Below, in pieces: positions 44,004 to 53,650 of a stretch of DNA of 64,000 nucleotides. The DNA comes from Bdellovibrionales bacterium GWA2_49_15. GTDB taxonomy: Bacteria; Bdellovibrionota; Bacteriovoracia; Bacteriovoracales; Bacteriovoracaceae. The notes beneath the pieces were generated by a model, which worked only from the letters and a program-made list of their open reading frames with translations, was not told the origin of the DNA and searched no databases. The translations under genes and the position numbers were made by a program. Position 1 is the stretch's first letter; each line of letters starts with the position of its first letter. The stretch spans positions 310,001 to 374,000 of the forward strand of contig MEPP01000025.1 in NCBI GenBank assembly GCA_001769855.1. Reading direction: 5' to 3'.

Positions 44004-45500
44004 ATGGACGAGCTTCGGTCGGTCTATCTACATATTGGATTGCTGGAATTTGAAAATGCACTCGCGGCAATCTGTGCAATTTTTAAAATGGAAAAAAAAT
44101 TTTCCAAAGCAGAAATTTCTGAAGTTGTTGAAGCATATTTTAAAATACCCAAAGAGTTAAAAATCGGTCAGCTTGCGAATTTAAAAAAGCTTTTAAAGAT
44201 TTTTTTTCAAAATCAAATGAGTTCTTTGAATTTGGTGCAAAAAAAAATGATGTTGCAAGACTATCAAAGTTTGAATGAGCATGATCTTTGGTCCGCTCAA
44301 GAATACATAGGAGTCTGTTTAGAACTTGGAGAAATTGAAGCGGCAAGAGCACATTTTTGTAGAATAATTGATGAGGCATTTTCTTATAAAAGGCTGAGCT
44401 TGATTGAGGCGATAATTGAAAGATTTCATGATCTGATAGATGCGTGTGAGCATTATCGAATAAAGCTAATTTGCGCTTGCATGAGGCATGATAAAGCTCT
44501 CGTGGAGCTAATGTATAAGCAATCCCTCGATAATAATGAAAAACGAATCATATTTAGAAAAGTCATTGAAGTATGTCCGGATAGCGCAATAATTATGCCG
44601 GAAAGTCTGGAAATTGGAGCATTGGAACTGCAATTAAGCAAAAAAATGACTCTTGCCAGCAGGAAGAACGCGGTTAATAAGCTTTATGAGTTTTTGGCCA
44701 TTAGCGCTGATAAAAATAAAATTCTTCTTTTGTGTGCAGGATATTTCATTAAGGTTAAAAGGAAAAAAGTGGCGCAAAAAGTAGTAGATTTTATAAAAAC
44801 GAGATCACCTGACAACTTGAATATAGAGTCTGCGATTCGAGAGATTGAAGAAAAAATTAATAAAGAAAAAGAGGATAATGCTTTTCCGTTGGAGAAAGAT
44901 GAGCTTTTTGATCTTGCAGAAGATTTATTCTCCGGTGAGATTAGTGAAATATTTAAAGATGAGAAAAAAACAAAGTATGCCTTGGATCTGAGTCTCATGG
45001 GGCGAGACGTGTATATGATAAGGCAAGGACTTCTTTCAATAGATGAAATCGCAAATGAAGAACTCAAAAATGTTCCGTTAGATACAAAAGCTCAAAATCG
45101 AAAAATAGAAAAAGCGATGGCCAATGCGTTTATGAACATTGAGATGCCTGTAAAACGCCAGTTACATAGAGACTTGGTCAGTGCGCTAATAATGCTTGAA
45201 ATGCTTGAGTCCGCACTGCAGTTATGCGAGGAACTCATGCCAGAGCTACCTGGCATCGAGGATAGAATCTCTATTAGCTACCTAATAGTGATAATCAATT
45301 TCAAGAAAGAAAATTACGACAGAGTTATTTCCCTATGCAATGGTGCCGTTGCTTCACTGCCCCTGTCTGGTGCTGATAAAATTGCTTTTTTAAGATTGAT
45401 GGCTGCCAGCTTTCGGAAAAAAGGCGAAATTAAGCATTCAATAGGCGTAGATAAGCTGATTGACAAGCTTATGAGTGCAGCGAATGAGGTGCAGGAGTGA
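44004..45500 (+). CDS. Cytoplasmic helical-repeat protein of the TamB/Omp85 operon
   Basis: A 498-residue, almost entirely helical protein with no signal peptide or membrane span; TPR- or HEAT-like repeats are plausible (LVSALIMLEMLESALQLCEE, ISYLIVIINFKKENYDRVIS). The ATG at 44004 is preceded by AGGA at seven bases and preferred to TTG 43998. Its stop overlaps the GTG start of the TamB-like gene (GTGA), so it is translationally coupled to a periplasmic and an outer-membrane protein. I do not recognise the family. Confidence 0.75.
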   Translation: MDELRSVYLHIGLLEFENALAAICAIFKMEKKFSKAEISEVVEAYFKIPKELKIGQLANLKKLLKIFFQNQMSSLNLVQKKMMLQDYQSLNEHDLWSAQEYIGVCLELGEIEAARAHFCRIIDEAFSYKRLSLIEAIIERFHDLIDACEHYRIKLICACMRHDKALVELMYKQSLDNNEKRIIFRKVIEVCPDSAIIMPESLEIGALELQLSKKMTLASRKNAVNKLYEFLAISADKNKILLLCAGYFIKVKRKKVAQKVVDFIKTRSPDNLNIESAIREIEEKINKEKEDNAFPLEKDELFDLAEDLFSGEISEIFKDEKKTKYALDLSLMGRDVYMIRQGLLSIDEIANEELKNVPLDTKAQNRKIEKAMANAFMNIEMPVKRQLHRDLVSALIMLEMLESALQLCEELMPELPGIEDRISISYLIVIINFKKENYDRVISLCNGAVASLPLSGADKIAFLRLMAASFRKKGEIKHSIGVDKLIDKLMSAANEVQE

Positions 45501-48500
45501 TTAAAGTTAACAAAATTTTAATCACTTTTTTTGGCGGGATCTTTGTTGTTATTTTTGCATTATTTCAGTTCATCGAAACACAGACATTTACAAATTATCT
45601 ATTAAATCCTGCCCTAAAAAAACTCGCCAGACCCTTCGGTGTGCAAATTTCAGTGGAGCGAGTCGATCTTCAGTTTTTTCCGCCCGCGACTTACTTCGAA
45701 AAAGTTGAAGCTGAGAAGAAAGATGTTTTCAAGCTAACACTCGATCATGCCGGTGCCGTATTTAGTATTAGCAATCTAATTAAAAATGATTTTAATCTCC
45801 ATGCACTCAAGTTAGACGGGGGAATGTTGAAGATTAAAAAGAGTCATCAGTCCAAGTCGGATTGGGATTGGGAAGATATTGTGGAGTTTAAAAAACTGCA
45901 TAAGCAAATCCTTAAACTGTGGAACCAATCAAAGTTGGGCAAAATCGAAATCTCCAAGATAATTGTGTTGGCCGACGACCTATCGGCGATGATTCACACT
46001 GCCATGCTTACGGTAGAAGAAGCGAAGATTGGTTTGCTTTTTGAAGCTGTCGATATGAATTTTAATAGGAGCCATCTAGATGGAGCCAGGGGGGCGATCT
46101 CTTTAACTTCAGATAAGCTGGAGGTTTCTTCTCTTAAAGTTGAAAATGATTTTAATTATTTTTCTTACAGTGGAGCGATTGGAATTCCGGATGCGTCCAT
46201 TTCCGGGCACATTGATTTTTCTGGCGCATTGTCATTTCTTGCGGAACAGATTCCACAAATAAAAGAGTTAGGCGATCTACAGGGGAATTTGAAGACTTCA
46301 TTTCTGTTTGACTGGTCAAAGAAAAAGAAAAACATAACAAATGGTGAGATGGAGCTGACGGAGGTTAAAATTCGTTCCAAGATTTTTGATCGAATAGCTC
46401 TTGGCTTTGCCGTCGCGGATCAGAATGTTAGTGTTAAAAAAATAAATATACATGATCAAAGCGGAGAGCTTAATTTCGAAAATGAAGTTAAAGTTTTTAA
46501 TCTAGAAAAAAGCAAGATAATTCCTTTCGAGGGGGAAATCAGGGCCCACAACTTTAATATCAATTCAATCCTTCCACTAATTCAACCAAGCTTAAACTTA
46601 ATGTTTGCTAATCTTGACATGGATGCGGTTGTCGGTGTCGACAATCGTGACGGAATCTATATTAGCGCTAAGCCGGGTGGGCGCGTGAAGGATTTCATAC
46701 TCAAGAGCAAAAGCGGGAGTAAAATTCTTTCAATTCCAAAGGTTAAGCTAGGCGGGTTTTTGCTAACGATAAATCCTGGTCCGCTACTAAATTTCAATTA
46801 TGATTTGCGATTCGAAACCGGCACCATCAAGGGGGCCGGAATTATTAATGCACAGTCACTCAACTTCGATGCCAACGTCTCAAACTTTGAGTTGCATGAA
46901 TTTGGTCCAATCTCTGACGTCGAAATTAACGGCAGGGCAAATCTTAATATCAAAATTGCAGGCCCCTTGGAAAGAGTCGTGATGAGTTTTATTGGGCAAG
47001 CCGATGATTTTGGAGTTGTAGGATTGAAGCTTGGCTTGCTCTCCCTAAATCTAAAGCTCGATTTGGATGAACCACGCCTCAGAATTAATCAGGCGGTGGG
47101 AAAATACAAGGCAACACAGTACGATGGAAATGGAGTCCTTGACTTCACTCACAATGGCGGACCGAATCTGAAAATTAGCCTCAAAGAAGGGAGAATTGAA
47201 GATGTGGTAGAGATGTGTTTTACAGACCTTCCCATTGCAAAAACCCTGAGAGATGTCTTTAAAGGAAATCTTAAGGGCCAGGTTGGCATCGATGGTGCAT
47301 TTGGTAATTCAGGTATAAATGTTTTCGGAAATATTCTCTTGCCTCGCTTATATATCTATGAAGAGTGGTTTGAAAAAGGGGAAGCAAGCTTTATTTACTC
47401 AAACAATGCATTGCAAATCAACAAGGCCAAGCTGAAAAAAGGCAACGGCATTATTGGCATGTCTTTTTTATTTGACTCCAATACTCATTACGTGGAGTAC
47501 GATGCTACCGTTGAGGGAGTCATGTTGGATGATTTCTATTATTATCGTTTCGCAAAATTGGGACTACAAGGTGAGCTCAGCGCAGACCTTTTTGGCAGTG
47601 GAACAATTGAAGACTTATCGACAAAAAATATAATAAAAATAAGTAAATCAAAAATCAAAGACAAGTATTTGAGTGACTCTCTCATTAAAATTTATAACAA
47701 CGGTCCGGATGTTTATATTAATGCCACTTTCGGCGGAGCCTTATTCTCAATGGATAGTTACCTAAATTTGCGACCTAATTCACCTAAAAATTCGCACTAT
47801 GCCTTCAAGGTTGCCACAGACGATATTAAGAATTTTTTAGGACTACTCAGCGTGCACAACATTGACAATAAAGACATCGACGGTGAAGTCGATCTCGAAG
47901 GGAAAGGTTCTTTTAATCTTAGCGATTGGACAAGCATGGATGCCGAAGTATTGCTCAAAAGCTTTGCTTTGCGGCAAGGCAAGACGAATTTGAAAATTTC
48001 AGAAGAGGGTATAATTAAAATAGCCGATGGGGTAGTTAAAGTTTGGGAGATGAATCTTCAGGGAGATCAGTATTACTTCAAGTCTCATGCTGTCGGTGCG
48101 CTCAAAACGGGATTTAAAATGACCCAGGCGTTTAATCTGCCCTTTTACTTTATCGAGATGCTCACTCCCAATGTTTCATCCTCAAAAGGAAGCGTCAAAG
48201 GACTATCCGTTGCTAAAATTGTCGATGGTAAATTTTTATATTCTTTTGACTTAGATGGTGTCGATATCGGGGTTCGCACGGCATTTACACCGATTGCAAT
48301 TGATGAAGGAAAATTTAGCATAAATGTATCCGGTAGCGAGATATTAATTGAAAAATTCGAGGGTTCATTGGGCAAGGGGCGCCTGCGCGGCAACGGTAAA
48401 ATTAAAGTTCAATTCCCATATCCTGAAGTGGAATTGTATGTTGATTTTAATAAAACACTGATACCCCTTTTTAAGCAATCATCTTTAGTGTTTTCCGGAA

Positions 48501-49489
48501 ATTCAACGATTCAAGGCATAAAGCCGCCGTATAAGATTAAGGCCAATGTCTATTTGGTAAGAGGAGAGGTAAAAGATGATTTGAATTTCATCCGTGAGAC
48601 TCTTACGCGTGGAGGCGGCGGCTATAAAGCTGCGGCGACTGACAGAATAGGGCAGCAAGCACTTATTGATTATAATGTAAACTTGAGTTTTCTTTCTCCG
48701 CTCGTGCTACGAAACCAATTAATGGAATTCTATGTTCTTGGAAACTCAAATCTCTGGGGTACTGAGCATGCCGTCAACATGCAATCAAAAATCGATATTG
48801 TTCCAGGCCAGAGCAAGATTTTTTTTAAAGGCCATGAGTTTGTCATCAGCAAGGGAACCATTGAATTCGACAAGGTAAATGGAATTAAAAATCCGCTTAT
48901 AAATATTCGTGCGGGGACACGCATTTCTAGCTACAATATTATTTTTGATGGCAGTGGATTTTTAGACAATTTGAACGTCAATTTCCACTCGGAGCCGGTA
49001 CTGGCCCAGGAGGATATACTCTCGCTTTTAACGATTGGTGTGACCAGCCAGGTCTCTAAAAACCTCCAGTCAAGCGATTTGGAAGCTGTGACATCATTGA
49101 GTTTAGGAAGTATTTTGATGGATCAGTTTGGTGTAAGTGAGAATTTAAACAAGTCTGTCGGCGTTAAATTATCTGTTTTACCTGAACTAGGTCAGGACGA
49201 CGTTAATCCTATGCAGGGGCGTACAAGCACAGCAGACCCCGGTTCAAGTAAAATGAAGAGTGCTACTAAAATAAAAATACAAAAGAAGGTTAAGGAATTT
49301 GATCTTTCCTTTAGCTCAACTTTTGGAGGCTCCCTTCAGCAAAAACAGGAAATGAATATCAATTACAATTTAAAGCCGAATGTTTCTGTACAGGGTGTTT
49401 ATGAAATGTATTCAACCGATTCGACGAATAATCGAACCTCTCCTGATTCAGCCGGGGTGGATTTAATTTGGAAGAAAACGTTCAAATGA
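45497..49489 (+). CDS. tamB: TamB/AsmA-like envelope protein
   Basis: A 1330-residue protein with an N-terminal signal anchor (ILITFFGGIFVVIFALFQFI), then a long series of short beta strands as in AsmA/TamB/YdbH lipid-transfer proteins. The C-terminal TamB domain is near 1000-1190, including PVLAQEDILSLLTIGVTS. Such proteins span the periplasm as a hydrophobic groove, carrying phospholipid or assisting outer-membrane protein assembly. The start is GTG 45497. It overlaps the Omp85 gene downstream (ATGA), the usual tamB-tamA partnership, here in reversed gene order. Confidence 0.88.
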   Translation: MIKVNKILITFFGGIFVVIFALFQFIETQTFTNYLLNPALKKLARPFGVQISVERVDLQFFPPATYFEKVEAEKKDVFKLTLDHAGAVFSISNLIKNDFNLHALKLDGGMLKIKKSHQSKSDWDWEDIVEFKKLHKQILKLWNQSKLGKIEISKIIVLADDLSAMIHTAMLTVEEAKIGLLFEAVDMNFNRSHLDGARGAISLTSDKLEVSSLKVENDFNYFSYSGAIGIPDASISGHIDFSGALSFLAEQIPQIKELGDLQGNLKTSFLFDWSKKKKNITNGEMELTEVKIRSKIFDRIALGFAVADQNVSVKKINIHDQSGELNFENEVKVFNLEKSKIIPFEGEIRAHNFNINSILPLIQPSLNLMFANLDMDAVVGVDNRDGIYISAKPGGRVKDFILKSKSGSKILSIPKVKLGGFLLTINPGPLLNFNYDLRFETGTIKGAGIINAQSLNFDANVSNFELHEFGPISDVEINGRANLNIKIAGPLERVVMSFIGQADDFGVVGLKLGLLSLNLKLDLDEPRLRINQAVGKYKATQYDGNGVLDFTHNGGPNLKISLKEGRIEDVVEMCFTDLPIAKTLRDVFKGNLKGQVGIDGAFGNSGINVFGNILLPRLYIYEEWFEKGEASFIYSNNALQINKAKLKKGNGIIGMSFLFDSNTHYVEYDATVEGVMLDDFYYYRFAKLGLQGELSADLFGSGTIEDLSTKNIIKISKSKIKDKYLSDSLIKIYNNGPDVYINATFGGALFSMDSYLNLRPNSPKNSHYAFKVATDDIKNFLGLLSVHNIDNKDIDGEVDLEGKGSFNLSDWTSMDAEVLLKSFALRQGKTNLKISEEGIIKIADGVVKVWEMNLQGDQYYFKSHAVGALKTGFKMTQAFNLPFYFIEMLTPNVSSSKGSVKGLSVAKIVDGKFLYSFDLDGVDIGVRTAFTPIAIDEGKFSINVSGSEILIEKFEGSLGKGRLRGNGKIKVQFPYPEVELYVDFNKTLIPLFKQSSLVFSGNSTIQGIKPPYKIKANVYLVRGEVKDDLNFIRETLTRGGGGYKAAATDRIGQQALIDYNVNLSFLSPLVLRNQLMEFYVLGNSNLWGTEHAVNMQSKIDIVPGQSKIFFKGHEFVISKGTIEFDKVNGIKNPLINIRAGTRISSYNIIFDGSGFLDNLNVNFHSEPVLAQEDILSLLTIGVTSQVSKNLQSSDLEAVTSLSLGSILMDQFGVSENLNKSVGVKLSVLPELGQDDVNPMQGRTSTADPGSSKMKSATKIKIQKKVKEFDLSFSSTFGGSLQQKQEMNINYNLKPNVSVQGVYEMYSTDSTNNRTSPDSAGVDLIWKKTFK

Positions 49490-52362
49490 GGTATTTTCTT
49501 GCCTTGCTTTTATTTTCCTTCATGCTGCTTGTTGATGCAAGCGCGGCGCTGGATAGCATAATAAAGATTTCAAGTGTCAAAATTGATTGCGATGGTGACC
49601 ATGAGCTTTGTAAACAGTTTCATGAAAATTTCAAGCTAAGCCCTGGCAAGATGTTTACAGAAAACGGACTATACAATTTTATAGGGGTCTCACTACAAGA
49701 CCCCTATATTAAAAATGCAAAATTCCAAATAATCAGGGATGGCGACAGCTATCGCATCAGGATAATTGTTAATACGAAAATCAAACTAAAAAGCATTGAT
49801 TTTAAAATCATGTACAACTCTAAGCCTGTTGAGTTTACGCCCCAAGGTTTTTCTCATGTGGAATACTTTGAAGATTTAAATTTAGATGAATTGGGCCGCA
49901 ATATGCTGGATGATCTAGAGTCGAGGGGTTTGATTGCGGATGAGGTTGAGGTCGGCACAGAAACTTTATCCGAAGATGGTATTTTAAAGATCGTCGTTGA
50001 TGTTCGAAATATGCTGCAGGTTAAGGCGATTGAGTATATTGCTCCTGCCAACTACCTTTCTTTTCTAAAGGAAAGCTTCCATCGTTTTGTGAGAAAGCAG
50101 TGGAGCAAGGTTGATTTTGAGATTGCGCTTGATAATTTCTCCCGTGATTTATTTTATGAGGGGTACTACTTCTCTGAAATCAAATATACTGCCGAGGTGT
50201 TGGAAAAGAAATATCTTGCCATCAAATTAAATTTATCACTTGGTGAGCGTTACAATATCGCGCCGAGTGGTAATAAGATATTTTCTCGCAGTGAAATTCT
50301 TTCTTTTATTCATAACTTTATTAGAAATAAGAGCGGTCAGTTTGATGCCGAGCAAATACGCAATGATCTTTTATCAAGGTACCAGGAGCGTGGCCTCTAT
50401 GGCACTACTGTGACGATTCGCACCCAAAATGGTAAAGATCGACTTGGTCAAAAAATGCTTGTGTATTATTTTCATATCTCAGAAGGTCGCAAGGTACCTG
50501 TTAACACATACGATTTTACTGGTGCGAATTTTTTCGATCGAGCAACGGTTTTATCATGGACTGATAAGTTAAATTCAACTTTAGTGAATCGCAATTATGT
50601 TGATGAGACTGCACTTCAAAAATTTGTACAGGTGATTAAGAATGAATATTTAAAAAATGGTTTTTTTGATATCGACATACATGGGCCATTTGTAGAGTTT
50701 ATTCAGTCTTCTGGTGCAGTAATCACTTATAAAATTCATGAGGGAAAGCAATACTATGTTAGGGGAATTACAATTAGAGGTCTCGATGCGAAGAATCAGC
50801 AGGAGATTTTGGCCAGATTGAGTAATACAGTTGGTGGAGTTGCAAATTTTCTGGAGATTGATGCAGATATAAAACGTGTAACCTCCTCCCTGAGCGTCAA
50901 TGGATATATTTTTGCATATCTTAAAAATCAAAATGATCCAGATGTTTTGCTGATAGATACCAATAATTCCTCTGTTGATTTTAAATTCGACCTTGAATCT
51001 GGCAAGAAGGTATTTTTTGAGGACTACAAAATCACTGGCAATAGTAAAACCAAATCGGAAGTGATTGCCAGAGAAATTGAGCTAACCCCAAAACAGCTTA
51101 TCACGCCCTCTCTCCTTAAAGATTTGACCGATAAACTTCTGGCCCTAGGTTTATTTAGTTCTGTTAAAATCACACCGATTATCACCACTGATTTGAGTAA
51201 CGACTCAGCTTCAGCAACGCTTGTTATAAACGTGCAGGAAAAAGATTCGATTCAAATAAAGATAGCACCGGGTTTTCGAACGGATCTTGGCTTGAAAACA
51301 TCAGCGACGGTAAATTTTGATAATCTTTTTGGAAGCAATAAATCTTTGGGAATTAGCGCTCAAGCGAATAAACGTTTTGATTTAAGCGGATTGGATCCAC
51401 GTCGTCGCGGTGAAAATAAAAACTTTATCGAATGGGCGACAAGTGTTGATTATGCTCATCCTTATCTCTTTAATTCTAAATTTAAATTTGATGCTTCTTC
51501 TACCGCGTCTCGAAGGCGTTTTTATGGCTTTGATGCTGAAATATTTCAAAACTCAGTTCAATTATCTCGCGAGATTTTTAACTTTCTCAGCATCGGAGCG
51601 ATGTACCAACTCGAAGTCATTAATCAGTACGATGCGAGCAAGGAAATTGACTCTGGATATTTTCGCATTGGAAGTCTAAGCCCCTCCATCACCTTTGATT
51701 TCAGAGATAATCCTGTTTTGCCGCATCGTGGTTTTCTAACCTCTCTCACTTATGAGGTTGCCAATCCAGAACTCAATTCATTGAGCAGAGAAGATATTGA
51801 AATTAATTATTACAAGGTTATTTGGCGAAATAAAATTTATCTGCCAATTAACGATACTATAACTTTTGCGACCTCTCTGGTCATGGGAATGGAAGAAAAT
51901 TTAGCTAAAGAGGTGCGCCGCGATGCTACTGGAAATGTCATTCTAAACGCAAATGGTGTGCCACAGACCAAGGGTTACATCCCGAGTATCAAGGTGTTCA
52001 GACTCGATGGTTTTGATACTGTTCGCGGCTTCTCAGATGCAGAAATAAATCGTTTGCAGAGAGGCCAAGATATCAATGAAATGATCATTCAAGATCGAGC
52101 CTATTTTATTAATCTAAAATTGGAGCCGCGTGTGTATTTGGACGATAGTTTGATTTTGGGAGTCTTTCTTGACGCTGGGCGCGTATATGTCCAAGAGCTG
52201 GAACCTGAGGAATTGAGATTTGGTGCAGGTACAAGCCTGAAATTAGTAACACCTGTTGGTACCCTGGATTTCAACTACGGCGTAAAGCTCAAAAGGGGCC
52301 AAGATGCGAACAACAATAAGGAATCCTTCGGCCGTTTTCATATCTCAATCGGCTTCTTCTAG
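49486..52362 (+). CDS. Omp85-family outer-membrane protein (TamA/BamA-like)
   Basis: A 958-residue protein started at ATG 49486, which opens a signal peptide (MRYFLALLLFSFMLLVDASA). About 580 residues of POTRA-like repeats (for example VPVNTYDFTGANFFDRATV and KKVFFEDYKITGNSKTKSEV) precede the Omp85 barrel from about residue 600. The barrel contains the lid-lock segment VFRLDGFDTVRGF and ends in Phe, as barrels do. The POTRA region is longer than in E. coli TamA (3 repeats) or BamA (5). TamB adjacency favours TamA; BamA cannot be excluded. Confidence 0.88.
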   Translation: MRYFLALLLFSFMLLVDASAALDSIIKISSVKIDCDGDHELCKQFHENFKLSPGKMFTENGLYNFIGVSLQDPYIKNAKFQIIRDGDSYRIRIIVNTKIKLKSIDFKIMYNSKPVEFTPQGFSHVEYFEDLNLDELGRNMLDDLESRGLIADEVEVGTETLSEDGILKIVVDVRNMLQVKAIEYIAPANYLSFLKESFHRFVRKQWSKVDFEIALDNFSRDLFYEGYYFSEIKYTAEVLEKKYLAIKLNLSLGERYNIAPSGNKIFSRSEILSFIHNFIRNKSGQFDAEQIRNDLLSRYQERGLYGTTVTIRTQNGKDRLGQKMLVYYFHISEGRKVPVNTYDFTGANFFDRATVLSWTDKLNSTLVNRNYVDETALQKFVQVIKNEYLKNGFFDIDIHGPFVEFIQSSGAVITYKIHEGKQYYVRGITIRGLDAKNQQEILARLSNTVGGVANFLEIDADIKRVTSSLSVNGYIFAYLKNQNDPDVLLIDTNNSSVDFKFDLESGKKVFFEDYKITGNSKTKSEVIAREIELTPKQLITPSLLKDLTDKLLALGLFSSVKITPIITTDLSNDSASATLVINVQEKDSIQIKIAPGFRTDLGLKTSATVNFDNLFGSNKSLGISAQANKRFDLSGLDPRRRGENKNFIEWATSVDYAHPYLFNSKFKFDASSTASRRRFYGFDAEIFQNSVQLSREIFNFLSIGAMYQLEVINQYDASKEIDSGYFRIGSLSPSITFDFRDNPVLPHRGFLTSLTYEVANPELNSLSREDIEINYYKVIWRNKIYLPINDTITFATSLVMGMEENLAKEVRRDATGNVILNANGVPQTKGYIPSIKVFRLDGFDTVRGFSDAEINRLQRGQDINEMIIQDRAYFINLKLEPRVYLDDSLILGVFLDAGRVYVQELEPEELRFGAGTSLKLVTPVGTLDFNYGVKLKRGQDANNNKESFGRFHISIGFF

Positions 52363-52406
52363 TGAGGTCTACCTCGTGAAATAGGGGCAAAGCACTGAAT
52401 ATATTC

Positions 52407-52434
52407 TTGACTTCATGATAGGGGCCCCTATATA
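52407..52434 (+). promoter_or_regulatory. rplM-rpsI promoter with palindromic operator-like spacer
   Basis: -35 TTGACT (52407-52412) and -10 TATATA (52429-52434) are separated by 16 bp. The perfect 14-bp palindrome ATAGGGGCCCCTAT (52418-52431) fills the spacer and overlaps the -10. A direct copy of its half, ATAGGGGC, occurs at 52381-52388. The layout predicts that a protein bound to the palindrome would block RNA polymerase. Confidence 0.65.
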
Positions 52435-52514
52435 AGAAATAGCATTTCTCTCACCTCTACCAACATTTAGTTTGGTTTTGTGTTAAATTTACGACTGTTT
52501 TGAGGAATTTTTTT

Positions 52515-52961
52515 ATGCGTAAGCAACAAAGATCGTTCATTTTAAAACCGGCTGATGCCGACAAAAAGTGGTTTGTAGTTGATGCTACAGATCAGGTTGT
52601 TGGTCGCTTCGCTTCAGAGGTTGCCAAGGTTTTAAAAGGCAAGACCAATCCAAAGTACACTCCCAATACTGACTCTGGTGATTATGTCATTGTAATCAAT
52701 GCCGAGAAGGTTAAATTTACCGGTAAAAAATGGGAGAAGAAGAACTATTACTGGCACACCAATCATATTGGCGGTATTAAGAAAAGAACGGCTCTTGAAC
52801 AATTGGAAAAGCATCCTGAGTTGATTCTTTACAATGCAATATTCGGTATGTTGCCAAAGACATCATTAGGAAGAAAACAATTAACCAAGCTGAAATTGTT
52901 TTCTGGGCCTACTCATAATTTAGAAGCACAAAAACCAGCTGAACTTAATTTTAATCTTTAA
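52515..52961 (+). CDS. rplM: 50S ribosomal protein L13
   Basis: 148 residues. The ATG at 52515 (MRKQQRSFILKPADADKKW) has TGAGGA eight bases upstream and is preferred over TTG 52500. Conserved L13 features: VVDATDQVVGRFASEVAKVLKGK, YTPNTDSGDYVIVINAEKV, KKYYWHTNHIGG-like region and AIFGMLPKTSLGRKQL. It is followed 12 bp later by rpsI. Confidence 0.97.
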   Translation: MRKQQRSFILKPADADKKWFVVDATDQVVGRFASEVAKVLKGKTNPKYTPNTDSGDYVIVINAEKVKFTGKKWEKKNYYWHTNHIGGIKKRTALEQLEKHPELILYNAIFGMLPKTSLGRKQLTKLKLFSGPTHNLEAQKPAELNFNL

Positions 52962-52973
52962 TAGGGAAAAAGT

Positions 52974-53378
52974 ATGGCAACGAAAGGTAAAGTGTACGAC
53001 ACATACACAGTGGGAAGAAGGAAGTCATCAGTAGCTCGCGTGTATGGTTCAGCCGGAACAGGCAAGGTAGTCATTAATAAAAGAGATTTACGATCTTATT
53101 TTGGTAAAGAAACTGATCTTTACGTGGTGAATCAGCCTTTGGAACTTCTAAAGCTGAAAGATCGCTATGATTGGGTTATTAATGTAAGGGGCGGTGGGAC
53201 AACTGGTCAGTCTGGCGCTATTCGTCTGGGCATTGCCAGGGCATTGCTGAAGATAAACCCAACGTTTCGTGGAGAATTAAAAAAAGCAGGATTCCTGACT
53301 CGCGATTCACGAAAGGTGGAAAGACAAAAAGCCGGTATGCGAGGAGCAAGGGCCCGTTATCAATTCTCTAAAAGATAA
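52974..53378 (+). CDS. rpsI: 30S ribosomal protein S9
   Basis: 134 residues, with [41 protein letters not shown] and the C-terminal tail [10 protein letters not shown] whose last Arg reaches the P-site tRNA. The second gene of the universal rplM-rpsI operon. Confidence 0.98.
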   Translation: MATKGKVYDTYTVGRRKSSVARVYGSAGTGKVVINKRDLRSYFGKETDLYVVNQPLELLKLKDRYDWVINVRGGGTTGQSGAIRLGIARALLKINPTFRGELKKAGFLTRDSRKVERQKAGMRGARARYQFSKR

Positions 53379-53407
53379 TTTTTCGAACCTAAAATTTTTG
53401 ATCATAA

Positions 53408-53438
53408 CGAATGCCCCAATTTGGGGCATTCGTATTTT
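53408..53438 (+). terminator. Rho-independent terminator of rplM-rpsI
   Basis: An 11-bp perfect stem CGAATGCCCCA/TGGGGCATTCG (53408-53432) with a 3-nt loop, followed by TATTTTT. It lies 30 bp after the rpsI stop. Confidence 0.93.
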
Positions 53439-53470
53439 TACAGTCAAATATTTCACGACTGCCATCAAAG

Positions 53471-53490
53471 TGGGGCATATTTTGGCCCCA
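53471..53490. repeat. Second GC-rich inverted repeat after the terminator
   Basis: TGGGGC and GCCCCA flank an 8-nt AT-rich loop. It shares the GGGGC half-site with the terminator stem and the rplM palindrome. The region up to 53650 also has two near-copies of GAGATA(G)CGCCC (53539-53549 and 53569-53580). There is no long T run, so it is not a second terminator. Confidence 0.6.
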
Positions 53491-53650
53491 TATTGCGCAA
53501 AATAATTTATATTTACAGGCTGCACGGGAAAGTTCCTTGAGATACGCCCTGAAATCAGATGGTTGCGTGAGATAGCGCCCCCGAAACTCTACTTAAGAAA
53601 TCGGAAATTATACCCGATCAATATCGTATAGTTTACTAGGGGGAATAGTG

